From contig CAMFTQ010000030.1 of the NCBI GenBank assembly GCA_945988865.1, positions 1 through 7,350 on the forward strand: a DNA stretch of 7,350 bases, written 5' to 3'. Of this stretch, positions 1-6,558 are shown piece after piece (the first letter of the stretch is position 1; each line of letters begins with the position of its first letter). Made by a program: the position numbers and the translations under genes. The notes beneath the pieces were generated by a model. That model did no database searches, had not been told where the DNA came from, and saw nothing but the letters and a program-made list of their open reading frames with translations. The DNA is from an uncultured Anaeromassilibacillus sp. GTDB lineage: Bacteria; Bacillota; Clostridia; Oscillospirales; Acutalibacteraceae.

Positions 1-742
1 GCTTTGGGTTCTGACTTTTTCTTAGATGGATTAAATATTCAATATTTCCCTCGGGGCCTTTTATCGGTGAATAGTCAAGATTAAGCACGTCAAAGCCGTT
101 TTCAAGACAAAATGTGCAGATTGACTCTACAACTGATATATGTACGTTTTTGTCACGGACTACGCCCTTTTTACCTACGTTTTCTCTGCCTGCTTCAAAC
201 TGTGGCTTGATAAGGCAGACCGCCTGTGCGTTTTCTGCCATTAAATTACGTGCCACAGGTAGAATTAGCTTTAAGGATATAAACGACACATCGACAGAGA
301 AAAAGTCGATTTCATCGGGTATCTGCTCCTTTGTGACGTACCTCATATTTGTGCGTTCAAGGTTAACTACTCTGCTGTCGTTTCTTAGCTTCCATGCAAG
401 CTGGCCGTAGCCTACATCTATTGAATACACTTTTTTTGCGCCGTTTTGTAGCATACAATCAGTAAAACCGCCTGTTGACGCACCGATATCCATTGTTATT
501 TTGTCCTCAAGCGTAATGTCAAAGCAATTCATCGCCTTTTCGAGCTTTAAACCGCCTCGACTGACGTATTTCGGTGTTGCACCTCTTACCTCAAGCTTTA
601 CGTTTTCGTCATATGCTGTTCCGCATTTGTCGGCTTTCTGATTATCAACATAGACAATGCCCGACATTATTATAGCTTTTGCTTTTTCTCGGCTTTCTGC
701 AAAGCCTTGCTCATAAACGAGTAAATCAAGTCTTTTTTTCAT
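1..742 (-). CDS. tlyA: TlyA-family 16S/23S rRNA (cytidine-2'-O)-methyltransferase, partial at window edge
   Basis: The frame opens with ATG at 742 and stays open for 247 codons to the left edge, so the stop lies outside; TlyA proteins are about 270 residues, so some 20-25 are probably missing. Residues 2-60 look like an S4 RNA-binding domain (KKRLDLLVYEQGFAESREKA). Residues 59-71 carry the TlyA signature YVSRGGLKLEKAM, and residues 84-113 the SAM-binding region with DIGASTGGFTD and IDVGYGQ. The K-D-K-E tetrad of 2'-O-methyltransferases can be assigned to K66, D151 (VDVSFIS), K179 (IKPQFEAG) and E235 (GNIEYL). Family knowledge: TlyA methylates cytidines in 16S and/or 23S rRNA in the cytoplasm, and its loss gives capreomycin resistance in mycobacteria; the hemolysin label is historical. 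A Shine-Dalgarno GAGGG lies 4 bases before the ATG, which follows the dxs stop by 11 bases. All key residues seen are intact. Confidence 0.95.
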   Translation of the reverse strand, partial: MKKRLDLLVYEQGFAESREKAKAIIMSGIVYVDNQKADKCGTAYDENVKLEVRGATPKYVSRGGLKLEKAMNCFDITLEDKITMDIGASTGGFTDCMLQNGAKKVYSIDVGYGQLAWKLRNDSRVVNLERTNMRYVTKEQIPDEIDFFSVDVSFISLKLILPVARNLMAENAQAVCLIKPQFEAGRENVGKKGVVRDKNVHISVVESICTFCLENGFDVLNLDYSPIKGPEGNIEYLIHLRKSQNPK

Positions 743-753
743 ATTTCCCTCTT

Positions 754-2616
754 TTATTTTTCATCTGCTTTTATAACAGAATACATACCCTCGCTGTCAA
801 GTGAAAGCTGTTTCAGCGAGCTTTTAACAGTCGCCTGCGGTATGAATTTATCATCAATGGCAACAGTCTTGTAGCTGCCCTTAAAATCAAGCTCTGCAAG
901 CTGACGCCAAAACATCTGCGCTGTACCGCCGTTTAGGATACCCTCTTCAAAGAAGTAAATTCTGTTAAAATCAAGTGCAAATTTAACTGCTCTGCTATCA
1001 ATCGGCTTTATTTTGCACAGCTTTAAAATACAGACGTCTATTCCGTCAGCTAAGAGCATTTTTAGAGCCTTGCAAGCCTCTGAGAATAATCTGCCGTAGG
1101 TCACTATAAGGATTTTTGCGTTTTTGTTGCCGTATATATCGTAGTTAATACCTGTGCTTGTAAGGTCAGTCGGTCTGTAGCCCTCTGTACCACGTGGGTA
1201 GCGCACAGCAACAAGGCTGTCGCATTTATAAATTGCTGATTGAAGTGAAAGCTCAAGTTCCTCAAAATAACAGGGTGAAAAAACAGTGACATTCGGAATT
1301 GAGTTTAGCATTGAAACGTCAAACACACCCTGATGCGTTTCGCCGTCCTCACCTACTATACCGGCTCTGTCTATAGCTAACACAAGGTGTAGCTTCTGCG
1401 TTGCACTGTCGTGTAGGAGCTGGTCGTAGGTTCTTTGCAAAAATGTTGAGTAAACGGCAAAAACAGGCAGCATACCTCTGCTTGCAAGTCCACAGCCGAA
1501 GGTAACTGCGTGTTCCTCTGCAATACCTACGTCAAAAAAACGCTCACGATAGCCTTTTGCAAAATCATCAAGACCTGTGCCGAGCTTCATAGCAGCCGTT
1601 ATGGCACAGATTTTGTTGTCTTTATTCGCCATTCGGCACAGAACATCGCCAAAGCAGGCTGAAAAACCCTTTGTATTTGAAAGCGGTTCGCCCGACTCTA
1701 TGTCAAATCTGCCGATACCGTGGAAGTTTTTCGGGTCGTTTTCTGCAAAATGATAACCCTTGCCTTTAGTTGTTACAACGTGCAAAAGAACCGGCTCTTT
1801 TTGCTTTTTAACAGCAGTCAGCGCATTGTTAAGCTCGTGAAGATTGTGACCGTCAACAGGGCCGTAATAGCAAAATCCCATATCCTCAAATAATGTATTT
1901 TTATAAACGAGCGTCTTAAAACGAGATTTGCTGTTGACAAGAACCTTTCTTATCGGGCGACCTACAACAGGTGTGTGCATAAGCACCTTGTCTATTCTTT
2001 GCTTTGTTCTCAGGTAGCCGGGTCTTAGTCTTATTCTTGTGAAATAACGTGCCAAGGCCCCCACGTTGTGAGAAATTGACATTTTGTTATCGTTCAGAAT
2101 TACAATGAAGTTTTTGTTGTAACGTCCTGCGTTGTTCATTCCCTCAAACGCAAGACCGCCCGAAAATGAGCCGTCACCAATTACCGCTATAGTGTAGCTG
2201 TCGTCACCGCAAAGCTGTTTTGCCCTTGCGATACCGTAGGCGGCTGAAATTGACGTACTGCTGTGTCCTGCGTTGAAGTCGTCATAACTGCTTTCACTGC
2301 GTTTAGGAAAGCCCGAAATGCCGTTTTCTGTTCGGATTGTATTGATTTTGTCATACCTGCCCGTTAGCATTTTGTGCGTGTAGCACTGATGCCCCACGTC
2401 CCAGACTATGCTGTCCTTTGGAGCGTTAAAAATCTTGTGGAGCATTACGGTAAGCTCGACTACACCGAGGTTCGGTGACAGGTGTCCTCCGTTTGCCGAA
2501 ACAGTTTCAACAAGCTTTGCTCTTATTTCTGCGCACAGCTTTTCGAGCGTTTCATACGACATTTGCTTTAAGTCGTCGGGTGATTTAATTTTTGAAAGAA
2601 TTTCATATGTATCCAT
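754..2616 (-). CDS. dxs: 1-deoxy-D-xylulose-5-phosphate synthase
   Basis: Dxs condenses pyruvate and glyceraldehyde-3-phosphate, using thiamine diphosphate and Mg2+, to give DXP, the first step of the MEP isoprenoid pathway and a precursor for thiamine and pyridoxal. The protein is 620 residues, normal for the family. The N-terminal TPP domain has GHQCYTHKMLTGR (75-87, H76), GHSSTSIS (117-124), the TPP/Mg motif GDGS at 147-150 and its partner NDN at 175-177. The YGPVDGHN segment is at 251-258. The central domain holds DVGIAEEHAV (362-371) with catalytic glutamate E367, then AIDRAGIVGEDGETHQG (414-430). A transketolase C-terminal domain covers about 495-610. ATG start is supported by AAGGA 9 bases upstream. 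It follows ispA by 32 bases, so two isoprenoid enzymes are probably co-expressed. Supply of farnesyl diphosphate for the undecaprenyl carrier links it to murB upstream. No missing catalytic residue was seen. Confidence 0.98.
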   Translation of the reverse strand: MDTYEILSKIKSPDDLKQMSYETLEKLCAEIRAKLVETVSANGGHLSPNLGVVELTVMLHKIFNAPKDSIVWDVGHQCYTHKMLTGRYDKINTIRTENGISGFPKRSESSYDDFNAGHSSTSISAAYGIARAKQLCGDDSYTIAVIGDGSFSGGLAFEGMNNAGRYNKNFIVILNDNKMSISHNVGALARYFTRIRLRPGYLRTKQRIDKVLMHTPVVGRPIRKVLVNSKSRFKTLVYKNTLFEDMGFCYYGPVDGHNLHELNNALTAVKKQKEPVLLHVVTTKGKGYHFAENDPKNFHGIGRFDIESGEPLSNTKGFSACFGDVLCRMANKDNKICAITAAMKLGTGLDDFAKGYRERFFDVGIAEEHAVTFGCGLASRGMLPVFAVYSTFLQRTYDQLLHDSATQKLHLVLAIDRAGIVGEDGETHQGVFDVSMLNSIPNVTVFSPCYFEELELSLQSAIYKCDSLVAVRYPRGTEGYRPTDLTSTGINYDIYGNKNAKILIVTYGRLFSEACKALKMLLADGIDVCILKLCKIKPIDSRAVKFALDFNRIYFFEEGILNGGTAQMFWRQLAELDFKGSYKTVAIDDKFIPQATVKSSLKQLSLDSEGMYSVIKADEK

Positions 2617-2648
2617 ATTATTTCTTCCTTATCCCTTGTTTTTCTTCG

Positions 2649-3518
2649 TTAGTTTTTTCTGTTTAAAAGGCTTAATGCGAATTCCTTTATCTGCGAGGTG
2701 TCGCTTTCAAATTCATCAAGCGACCTTACAGCCTTTTCTGTCAGCTCGTTTGCAATTTCTTTGCATTTGTCAAGTCCGAGTAGTGAAACATACGTTGACT
2801 TGTTGTTTTCTGCGTCACTGCCTACAGGCTTGCCAAGCTCTGATGAGGTTGAGGTGACGTCAAGTATATCATCAATTATCTGAAATGCAAGTCCGATATT
2901 TTCTCCGAAAGCACGTGCGGCTGAAATCCTTTTATCGTCTGCGCCTGCGCTTATGCAACCCATTTCACAGGCCGCCATTATGAGTGCGCTTGTTTTCTTA
3001 ACGTCCATTTCTTTCAGAATATCGACTGACGCATTTTTATTTTCGTATGTTAAATCTATTGTCTGTCCGCCGACCATACCCTTAGCTCCTGCATATCTTG
3101 CAAGCACTGACGCCGCCTTTGCGCTTGTATTATTGTTATCTGCCTGTGATAGCGCTGTTTCAAAAGCAAGCGTTAAAAGTGCGTCCCCTGCAAGCAGTGC
3201 TATATCCTCACCGAAAACCTTGTGGTTTGACGGTCTGCCTCTGCGGTAATCGTCATTATCCATACAGGGTAAATCATCGTGAATAAGCGAGTAGGTGTGA
3301 ATCATCTCGACAGCACAGGCAAAGGGCAAGGCAGCTTCAATCGTACCTGAGCAAGCGTCTGCAAACATCAGCGTTAAAAGAGGGCGAACACGCTTTCCAC
3401 CGGCTTTCAGGCTGTATTTCATAGCTTTTATAAGCTCTGCTTCAAGACAGTCTTCGCTCGGCAAGCTGTTGTCGAGTGCATTTTCTATTAAGCTTATCAT
3501 TGTATTTATATCGTTCAT
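2649..3518 (-). CDS. ispA: Farnesyl diphosphate (short-chain polyprenyl) synthase
   Basis: This soluble enzyme condenses isopentenyl diphosphate with dimethylallyl and geranyl diphosphate to give farnesyl diphosphate, the primer for undecaprenyl diphosphate and other prenyl products. Its 289 residues fit bacterial type II FPP synthases. GGKRVRP (40-46) is the conserved IPP-binding stretch. The first aspartate-rich motif is DDLPCMD at 81-87, with the two-residue insertion typical of bacterial FPP synthases, followed by RRG at 92-94. GQTIDL lies at 151-156, and the second aspartate-rich motif DDILD at 216-220. Y76, five residues before the first motif, is the bulky residue that normally limits the product to C15; this supports farnesyl rather than longer chains, though product length is inferred. 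The ATG overlaps the xseB stop by one base (TGATG), with GGAG about 10 bases before it, so translation is probably coupled to xseB. Confidence 0.96.
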   Translation of the reverse strand: MNDINTMISLIENALDNSLPSEDCLEAELIKAMKYSLKAGGKRVRPLLTLMFADACSGTIEAALPFACAVEMIHTYSLIHDDLPCMDNDDYRRGRPSNHKVFGEDIALLAGDALLTLAFETALSQADNNNTSAKAASVLARYAGAKGMVGGQTIDLTYENKNASVDILKEMDVKKTSALIMAACEMGCISAGADDKRISAARAFGENIGLAFQIIDDILDVTSTSSELGKPVGSDAENNKSTYVSLLGLDKCKEIANELTEKAVRSLDEFESDTSQIKEFALSLLNRKN

Positions 3519-3742
3519 CAGAAAACATCTCCGCTGTTTTTTATGGTTTTGATACGGCTGTTTATTTCTTCGATTTTGCCCCTGCCGTTTTCAAGCTCTT
3601 TATAGCAATACTCTATCAGTGTGAAGGATTTTTCGTAAAGCCTCATACTTTCTTCAAGCGTTATATCGTTACTTTCCATTTGTCTGACTATTCTCTCAAG
3701 CTCCTGCGAGGCTTGCTCGAAGGTCATTTTTTCGTCTGCCAT
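3518..3742 (-). CDS. xseB: Exodeoxyribonuclease VII small subunit
   Basis: This is the small subunit of exonuclease VII, which with XseA degrades single-stranded DNA from both ends into short oligonucleotides. From the chosen ATG it is 74 residues, usual for the family. It shows the typical pattern FEQASQELERIVRQMES, then a turn with the LEESMRLYEKS helix, then a third acidic/basic helix that ends in KIEEI; all three are predicted to be helical. The frame could begin at an upstream ATG at 3751, giving 77 residues and an ATGA overlap with the whiA stop, but the AAGGA at 3752-3756 directly abuts that codon with no spacer. The same AAGGA is 9 bases from the ATG at 3742, so that start is preferred. 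The XseA partner gene, commonly immediately upstream, is not in this window; whiA occupies that place. The stop overlaps the ispA start by one base. Confidence 0.9.
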   Translation of the reverse strand: MADEKMTFEQASQELERIVRQMESNDITLEESMRLYEKSFTLIEYCYKELENGRGKIEEINSRIKTIKNSGDVF

Positions 3743-3747
3743 TTTAA

Positions 3748-4677
3748 TCATTCCTTACTCATTATACTGTCTGCTATTTCAAGTATTTTTTCTATTCTGT
3801 GATTAACTCCGCTTCGGCTTATCGGCGGTGACATCATCTGCCCTAAGTCACGCAGTGAAAGCTCGGGATTTTCAAGCCTGATATTTGCAAGCTGTAAAAG
3901 CTGTGGCGGCAGGCTTTCAAGTCCTATACTATTTTTGATTTTTTCAATAGCGTTTATTTGCTTTGCGGAGGCGGCTGCTGTTTTGCCTAAATTTGCAACC
4001 TCTGAATTTCTTTTTCTGTTTACAACATTTCTGAGCTGTTTCATCGCCTTTGCGCCCATAATTTCCATAGCGCAATTATATGCGCCCATATAGGTGAGTA
4101 AATCTGCAATCTGCTCGCTGTCTTTTATATACTCTACAAAGCTGCCTGTTCTTAATATCTGCTTTGAAATAATCTGCGTTTCTTCAATTTCTCGAATGAG
4201 CGTTGAAAGGTCTGCGCAAAGGCTTTTGTAAGGTACGCAAAATTCAAGGTGATAGTTTTTTTCGGGATCGTTTACCGAACCGCAGGCAAGAAATGCGCCA
4301 CGCAGAAAATCAGACTTGTTGTAGTCCTCCTCAATATTCGCCCTGTTTATTCGCAGTGTGACGTCGCTTTTGCTGTGGCCGAAATATGTAAATATTTTTT
4401 CACATTCAAGGCTGTCTATGATTTTAATTGTGTAAAGCTGTGTTTTCTTTTTTACCGCCTTGAGCGTTGTCTGCTTTTCGATAAGCGGTGAAAAAAGTAT
4501 CGTCATAAGATCGACAAAACGTGCGGCTGCGTAGTTGTTTTCTGTTGTAAAAATTATTTCGTTATATGAAAACCTCTTTGCAAAAAGGAGCATTGCGTAG
4601 CACTCTGCCTTTAGCTTTGAAAGCTCTGTTGCGGTATTCTGACAAAGCTCTTTCTTTACAGTAGATGCAAAGGACAT
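3748..4677 (-). CDS. whiA: DNA-binding protein WhiA (YvcL family)
   Basis: WhiA is a DNA-binding protein confined largely to Gram-positive bacteria; it controls sporulation septation in Streptomyces and affects division and chromosome segregation in Bacillus. From ATG at 4677 it is 309 residues, close to the usual size, and begins MSFASTVKKEL, the family's conserved N-terminus. The N-terminal two-thirds form the LAGLIDADG homing-endonuclease-like fold, with FLRGAFLACGSVNDPEKNYH around 124-143. KAMKQLRNVVNRKRNSEVAN (210-229) is the conserved linker, and the C-terminal helix-turn-helix lies at about 272-298 (ELSLRDLGQMMSPPISRSGV). A longer frame from TTG at 4686 adds three residues but would sit directly against the AAAGG ribosome site, so it is rejected. 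It follows rapZ by 42 bases, without the yvcK/glmR gene that usually separates them. Nuclease activity is not expected from family knowledge. Confidence 0.96.
   Translation of the reverse strand: MSFASTVKKELCQNTATELSKLKAECYAMLLFAKRFSYNEIIFTTENNYAAARFVDLMTILFSPLIEKQTTLKAVKKKTQLYTIKIIDSLECEKIFTYFGHSKSDVTLRINRANIEEDYNKSDFLRGAFLACGSVNDPEKNYHLEFCVPYKSLCADLSTLIREIEETQIISKQILRTGSFVEYIKDSEQIADLLTYMGAYNCAMEIMGAKAMKQLRNVVNRKRNSEVANLGKTAAASAKQINAIEKIKNSIGLESLPPQLLQLANIRLENPELSLRDLGQMMSPPISRSGVNHRIEKILEIADSIMSKE
3752..3756 (-). promoter_or_regulatory. Ribosome binding site deciding the xseB start
   Basis: The minus strand reads AAGGA inside the last codons of whiA. It abuts the ATG at 3751 with no spacer and lies 9 bases from the in-frame ATG at 3742, so it favours the shorter XseB. 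A weak GAG 6 bases ahead of 3751 leaves some chance that the ATGA-overlap start is also used. Confidence 0.7.
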
Positions 4678-4686
4678 TTTTTTCAA

Positions 4687-4691
4687 CCTTT
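4687..4691 (-). promoter_or_regulatory. Ribosome binding site deciding the whiA start
   Basis: The minus strand reads AAAGG here. It is 9 bases from the ATG at 4677 but touches the in-frame TTG at 4686. Correct spacing only to the ATG, and the family-like N-terminus MSFAS that it gives, fix the whiA start at 4677. Confidence 0.8.
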
Positions 4692-4719
4692 CATAGGATA
4701 AGAGTTTATGTACGCTTTA

Positions 4720-5586
4720 TTACGCTTTCCAGATATCTCTGTGCTGGATTGCCGACTTTTGCCCCATTTCTACAAAATGGCTGTTTAAAAGTCTTGCGAT
4801 TGTAACAGAACGGTGCTTGCCTCCTGTGCAGCCTATGGCGATTACAAGCTCGCTTTTGCACTCTTTTTTGTAAAGCGGAATAAGGTAGTCGATAAGCGGT
4901 AAAAGCCTGTCTATAAACTGCTGTGTTTCGTCAAAGCCTAAAACATATTCACGCACAGCCTCGTCAAGTCCTGTTAACGGCTTTAGCTCCGGTATATAGT
5001 ACGGATTTGGCAGACATCTTACATCAAACATTAAATCTGCTTCAAGCGGTATGCCGTATTTAAAGCCAAACGAAACGCACGTTACAATAAGGCTTTTTGT
5101 GAAGTCGCCCGTAAACATCGTAGTGACTCTTTGCTTTAGCTGTTTTACAGAAATTTTAGACGTGTCTATTACGTAATTTGCAGTGAGCTTTATATCGTGC
5201 AGTAGCTGTTCTTCAAGCTTTACTGCGTCCTCTGTTGTGCAGCCTGAAAAGGAATCTGCAAGCGGATGCTTTCTGCGAGTTTCCTTATACCTTGTGAGAA
5301 GCACATCGGTGTTTGCGTCAAGGTAGAGGATTTTATATTTTTTGCCCTCTGCATCAAACTTTTGCAGTTCGATTTTAAGAGGATCTGTTAAATCGCCTGC
5401 TCTTATATCGACAACTACGGCAACCTTTTTCATACTGTTTTCTGCTGTTTTTTCGCACAAATCGTAAAACGTGTGCAAAAGCTGCGGCGGAATATTATCT
5501 ACACAATAAAAGCCTATATCTTCAAGCGAGTGGAGTGCGTGTGTTTTGCCAGCACCCGACAGGCCTGTTATGATTACAAATTCCAT
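4720..5586 (-). CDS. rapZ: RapZ/YvcJ-family nucleotide-binding protein
   Basis: This is the P-loop NTPase family called RapZ in Escherichia coli, where it senses glucosamine-6-phosphate and delivers the GlmZ small RNA to RNase E, and YvcJ in Bacillus, where its role is less clear and linked to competence. The RNA-adapter role is not established for Gram-positive members. Length of 288 residues is normal. The Walker A motif is GLSGAGKT at 8-15, followed by HALHSLEDIGFYCVDNIPPQ (16-35). A Walker B-like strand VAVVVDIRAGD is at 55-65, and RRKHPLADSF at 104-113. The C-terminal domain begins near 165 (SFGFKYGIPLEADLMFDVR, 172-190) and contains the conserved GCTGGKHRS (252-260), ending with HRDI (282-285). 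ATG start has a very strong AAGGAGG 4 bases before it. It follows murB by 24 bases. Two adjacent TAA codons close the frame. Confidence 0.95.
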   Translation of the reverse strand: MEFVIITGLSGAGKTHALHSLEDIGFYCVDNIPPQLLHTFYDLCEKTAENSMKKVAVVVDIRAGDLTDPLKIELQKFDAEGKKYKILYLDANTDVLLTRYKETRRKHPLADSFSGCTTEDAVKLEEQLLHDIKLTANYVIDTSKISVKQLKQRVTTMFTGDFTKSLIVTCVSFGFKYGIPLEADLMFDVRCLPNPYYIPELKPLTGLDEAVREYVLGFDETQQFIDRLLPLIDYLIPLYKKECKSELVIAIGCTGGKHRSVTIARLLNSHFVEMGQKSAIQHRDIWKA

Positions 5587-5590
5587 AATA

Positions 5591-5597
5591 CCTCCTT
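5591..5597 (-). promoter_or_regulatory. Very strong ribosome binding site of rapZ
   Basis: The minus strand reads AAGGAGG, a full match to the anti-Shine-Dalgarno core, 4 bases before the rapZ ATG and within the 24-base gap after murB. It is the strongest such site in the window and may raise rapZ translation relative to its neighbours; that effect is inferred. Confidence 0.8.
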
Positions 5598-5610
5598 GTT
5601 TTGCCGTTTG

Positions 5611-6522
5611 TCAGTAGCCTATACTGATAATTTCCTGTTCAAGCATAACGCCTGTTTTTTCAGCAACTGTTTTTTGGATTTTATCAATCAGCGACTGCAC
5701 GTCTTTAGCCGTTGCGTTGCCGTTGTTCACTATAAAGCCACAGTGCTTTGGACTTACCTGTGCGTCACCTATACTTAACCCCTTTAGTCCGCATTGCTCA
5801 ACAAGTGCGCCTGCAAAGTTACCCTCAGGTCGTTTGAACACACTGCCGGCACTTGGCAGCTCTATCGGCTGTTTTGACTTACGGCGATTCATAAAGTCCT
5901 GCATTTTTTCGTTTATTTCGTCCTTGTCGCCCTTTTGAAGTTTTACGGTAATGCCTGTGATTATATATTTATTCTTTTTATATGCACTGTTTCTGTAGGA
6001 AAAGCAAAGGTCGTCACCCTGTAGCTTACCTTTTTCTCCGTCAGGCGTTATGTGCGTACAGGAAACGGTTACGTCCTTCATCTCTCCTGTGTAAGCTCCT
6101 GCGTTCATATAGGCGGCTCCGCCTACAGAGCCGGGTATTCCCCACGCAAATTCAAGTCCCGACAATTCGTATGAAAGCGCTGTTTTGCACAGCCTTGCAA
6201 GCGTTGCACCTGCTCCGCAGTAAAGCGTTGTATCACTAATTTTTTTAATCAGCTTAAAATCGCCGTCAAGCCTTATAACAACGCAGTCTAAGCCGTTATC
6301 GCTGACAAGAAGGTTACTGCCGTTGCCAAGTACAAAGTAAGGCAAGCTGTGAATTTTGCAAAGGTCTAATATTTTTACAAGCTGTGTTTCATTCTGAGCA
6401 TAAGCCAGAATGCTTGCATTCCCCCCTATTTTAAAGGTGGTGTGATTGCTCATAGGCTCGTTTGTTTTAAATTTTATTCCGCAATCGGAAAGCTGTGTGC
6501 AAAAATCATTATAATTATTCAT
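5611..6522 (-). CDS. murB: UDP-N-acetylenolpyruvoylglucosamine reductase
   Basis: MurB is the FAD/NADPH enzyme that reduces UDP-GlcNAc-enolpyruvate to UDP-MurNAc, the second committed step of peptidoglycan precursor synthesis in the cytoplasm. From ATG at 6522 it has 303 residues, typical of the shorter type II MurB of Gram-positives. NHTTFKIGGNA (27-37) and VLGNGSNLLVSD (64-75) belong to the FAD-binding PCMH-type domain. The conserved GIPGSVGGAAYMNAGAY is at 128-144. Catalytic residues assignable by motif are R177 (SYRNSAY), S227 (PSAGSVFKRP) and E295 (VMLEQEI). The frame extends upstream to an ATG at 6555, adding 11 residues, but that codon has no Shine-Dalgarno within 15 bases, whereas GGAGGA lies just before 6522; the downstream start also gives the usual family N-terminus. 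It follows the PHP gene by 36 bases and precedes rapZ. Confidence 0.96.
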   Translation of the reverse strand: MNNYNDFCTQLSDCGIKFKTNEPMSNHTTFKIGGNASILAYAQNETQLVKILDLCKIHSLPYFVLGNGSNLLVSDNGLDCVVIRLDGDFKLIKKISDTTLYCGAGATLARLCKTALSYELSGLEFAWGIPGSVGGAAYMNAGAYTGEMKDVTVSCTHITPDGEKGKLQGDDLCFSYRNSAYKKNKYIITGITVKLQKGDKDEINEKMQDFMNRRKSKQPIELPSAGSVFKRPEGNFAGALVEQCGLKGLSIGDAQVSPKHCGFIVNNGNATAKDVQSLIDKIQKTVAEKTGVMLEQEIISIGY

Positions 6523-6525
6523 AAA

Positions 6526-6531
6526 TCCTCC
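6526..6531 (-). promoter_or_regulatory. Ribosome binding site deciding the murB start
   Basis: The minus strand reads GGAGGA followed by TTT and the ATG at 6522. Its spacing resembles that of the strong rapZ site further down the operon. The alternative ATG at 6555 has no such sequence ahead of it. Confidence 0.8.
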
Positions 6532-6558
6532 GATTGATTCTGTTATGTAGAGCATATT

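Noticed and set aside
114..410. 98-residue plus-strand frame inside the left end
   Set aside because: It lies opposite the well-supported tlyA frame, has no recognisable domain and no good ribosome site; it is a shadow.
2466..2490. Possible unusual residues in the Dxs N-terminal region and in GDGSFSGG
   Set aside because: The variations lie at tolerant positions; the catalytic and TPP-binding residues (H76, GDG, NDN, E367) are all present.
2408..2857. 149-residue plus-strand frame across the dxs/ispA boundary
   Set aside because: It is antisense to two clear enzyme genes, is rich in Ser/Phe/Leu/Cys as expected from reversed coding sequence, and matches no family.
3256..3276. Cysteine within the first aspartate-rich motif of IspA (DDLPCMD)
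   Set aside because: The middle positions of this motif vary among bacterial FPP synthases, and all the metal-binding aspartates are present.
3476..3802. 108-residue plus-strand frame over xseB
   Set aside because: It is hydrophobic only because it mirrors the A/T-rich codons of xseB and whiA; xseB on the other strand has a clear family pattern and operon spacing.
4682..4693. Four-codon mini frame (ATG AAA GGT TGA) just before whiA, possible leader peptide
   Set aside because: It has no ribosome site of its own, and its own codons form the whiA Shine-Dalgarno; chance is the simpler explanation.
5473..5778. 101-residue plus-strand frame over the murB/rapZ junction
   Set aside because: It opposes the conserved Walker A region of rapZ and the end of murB, both intact.
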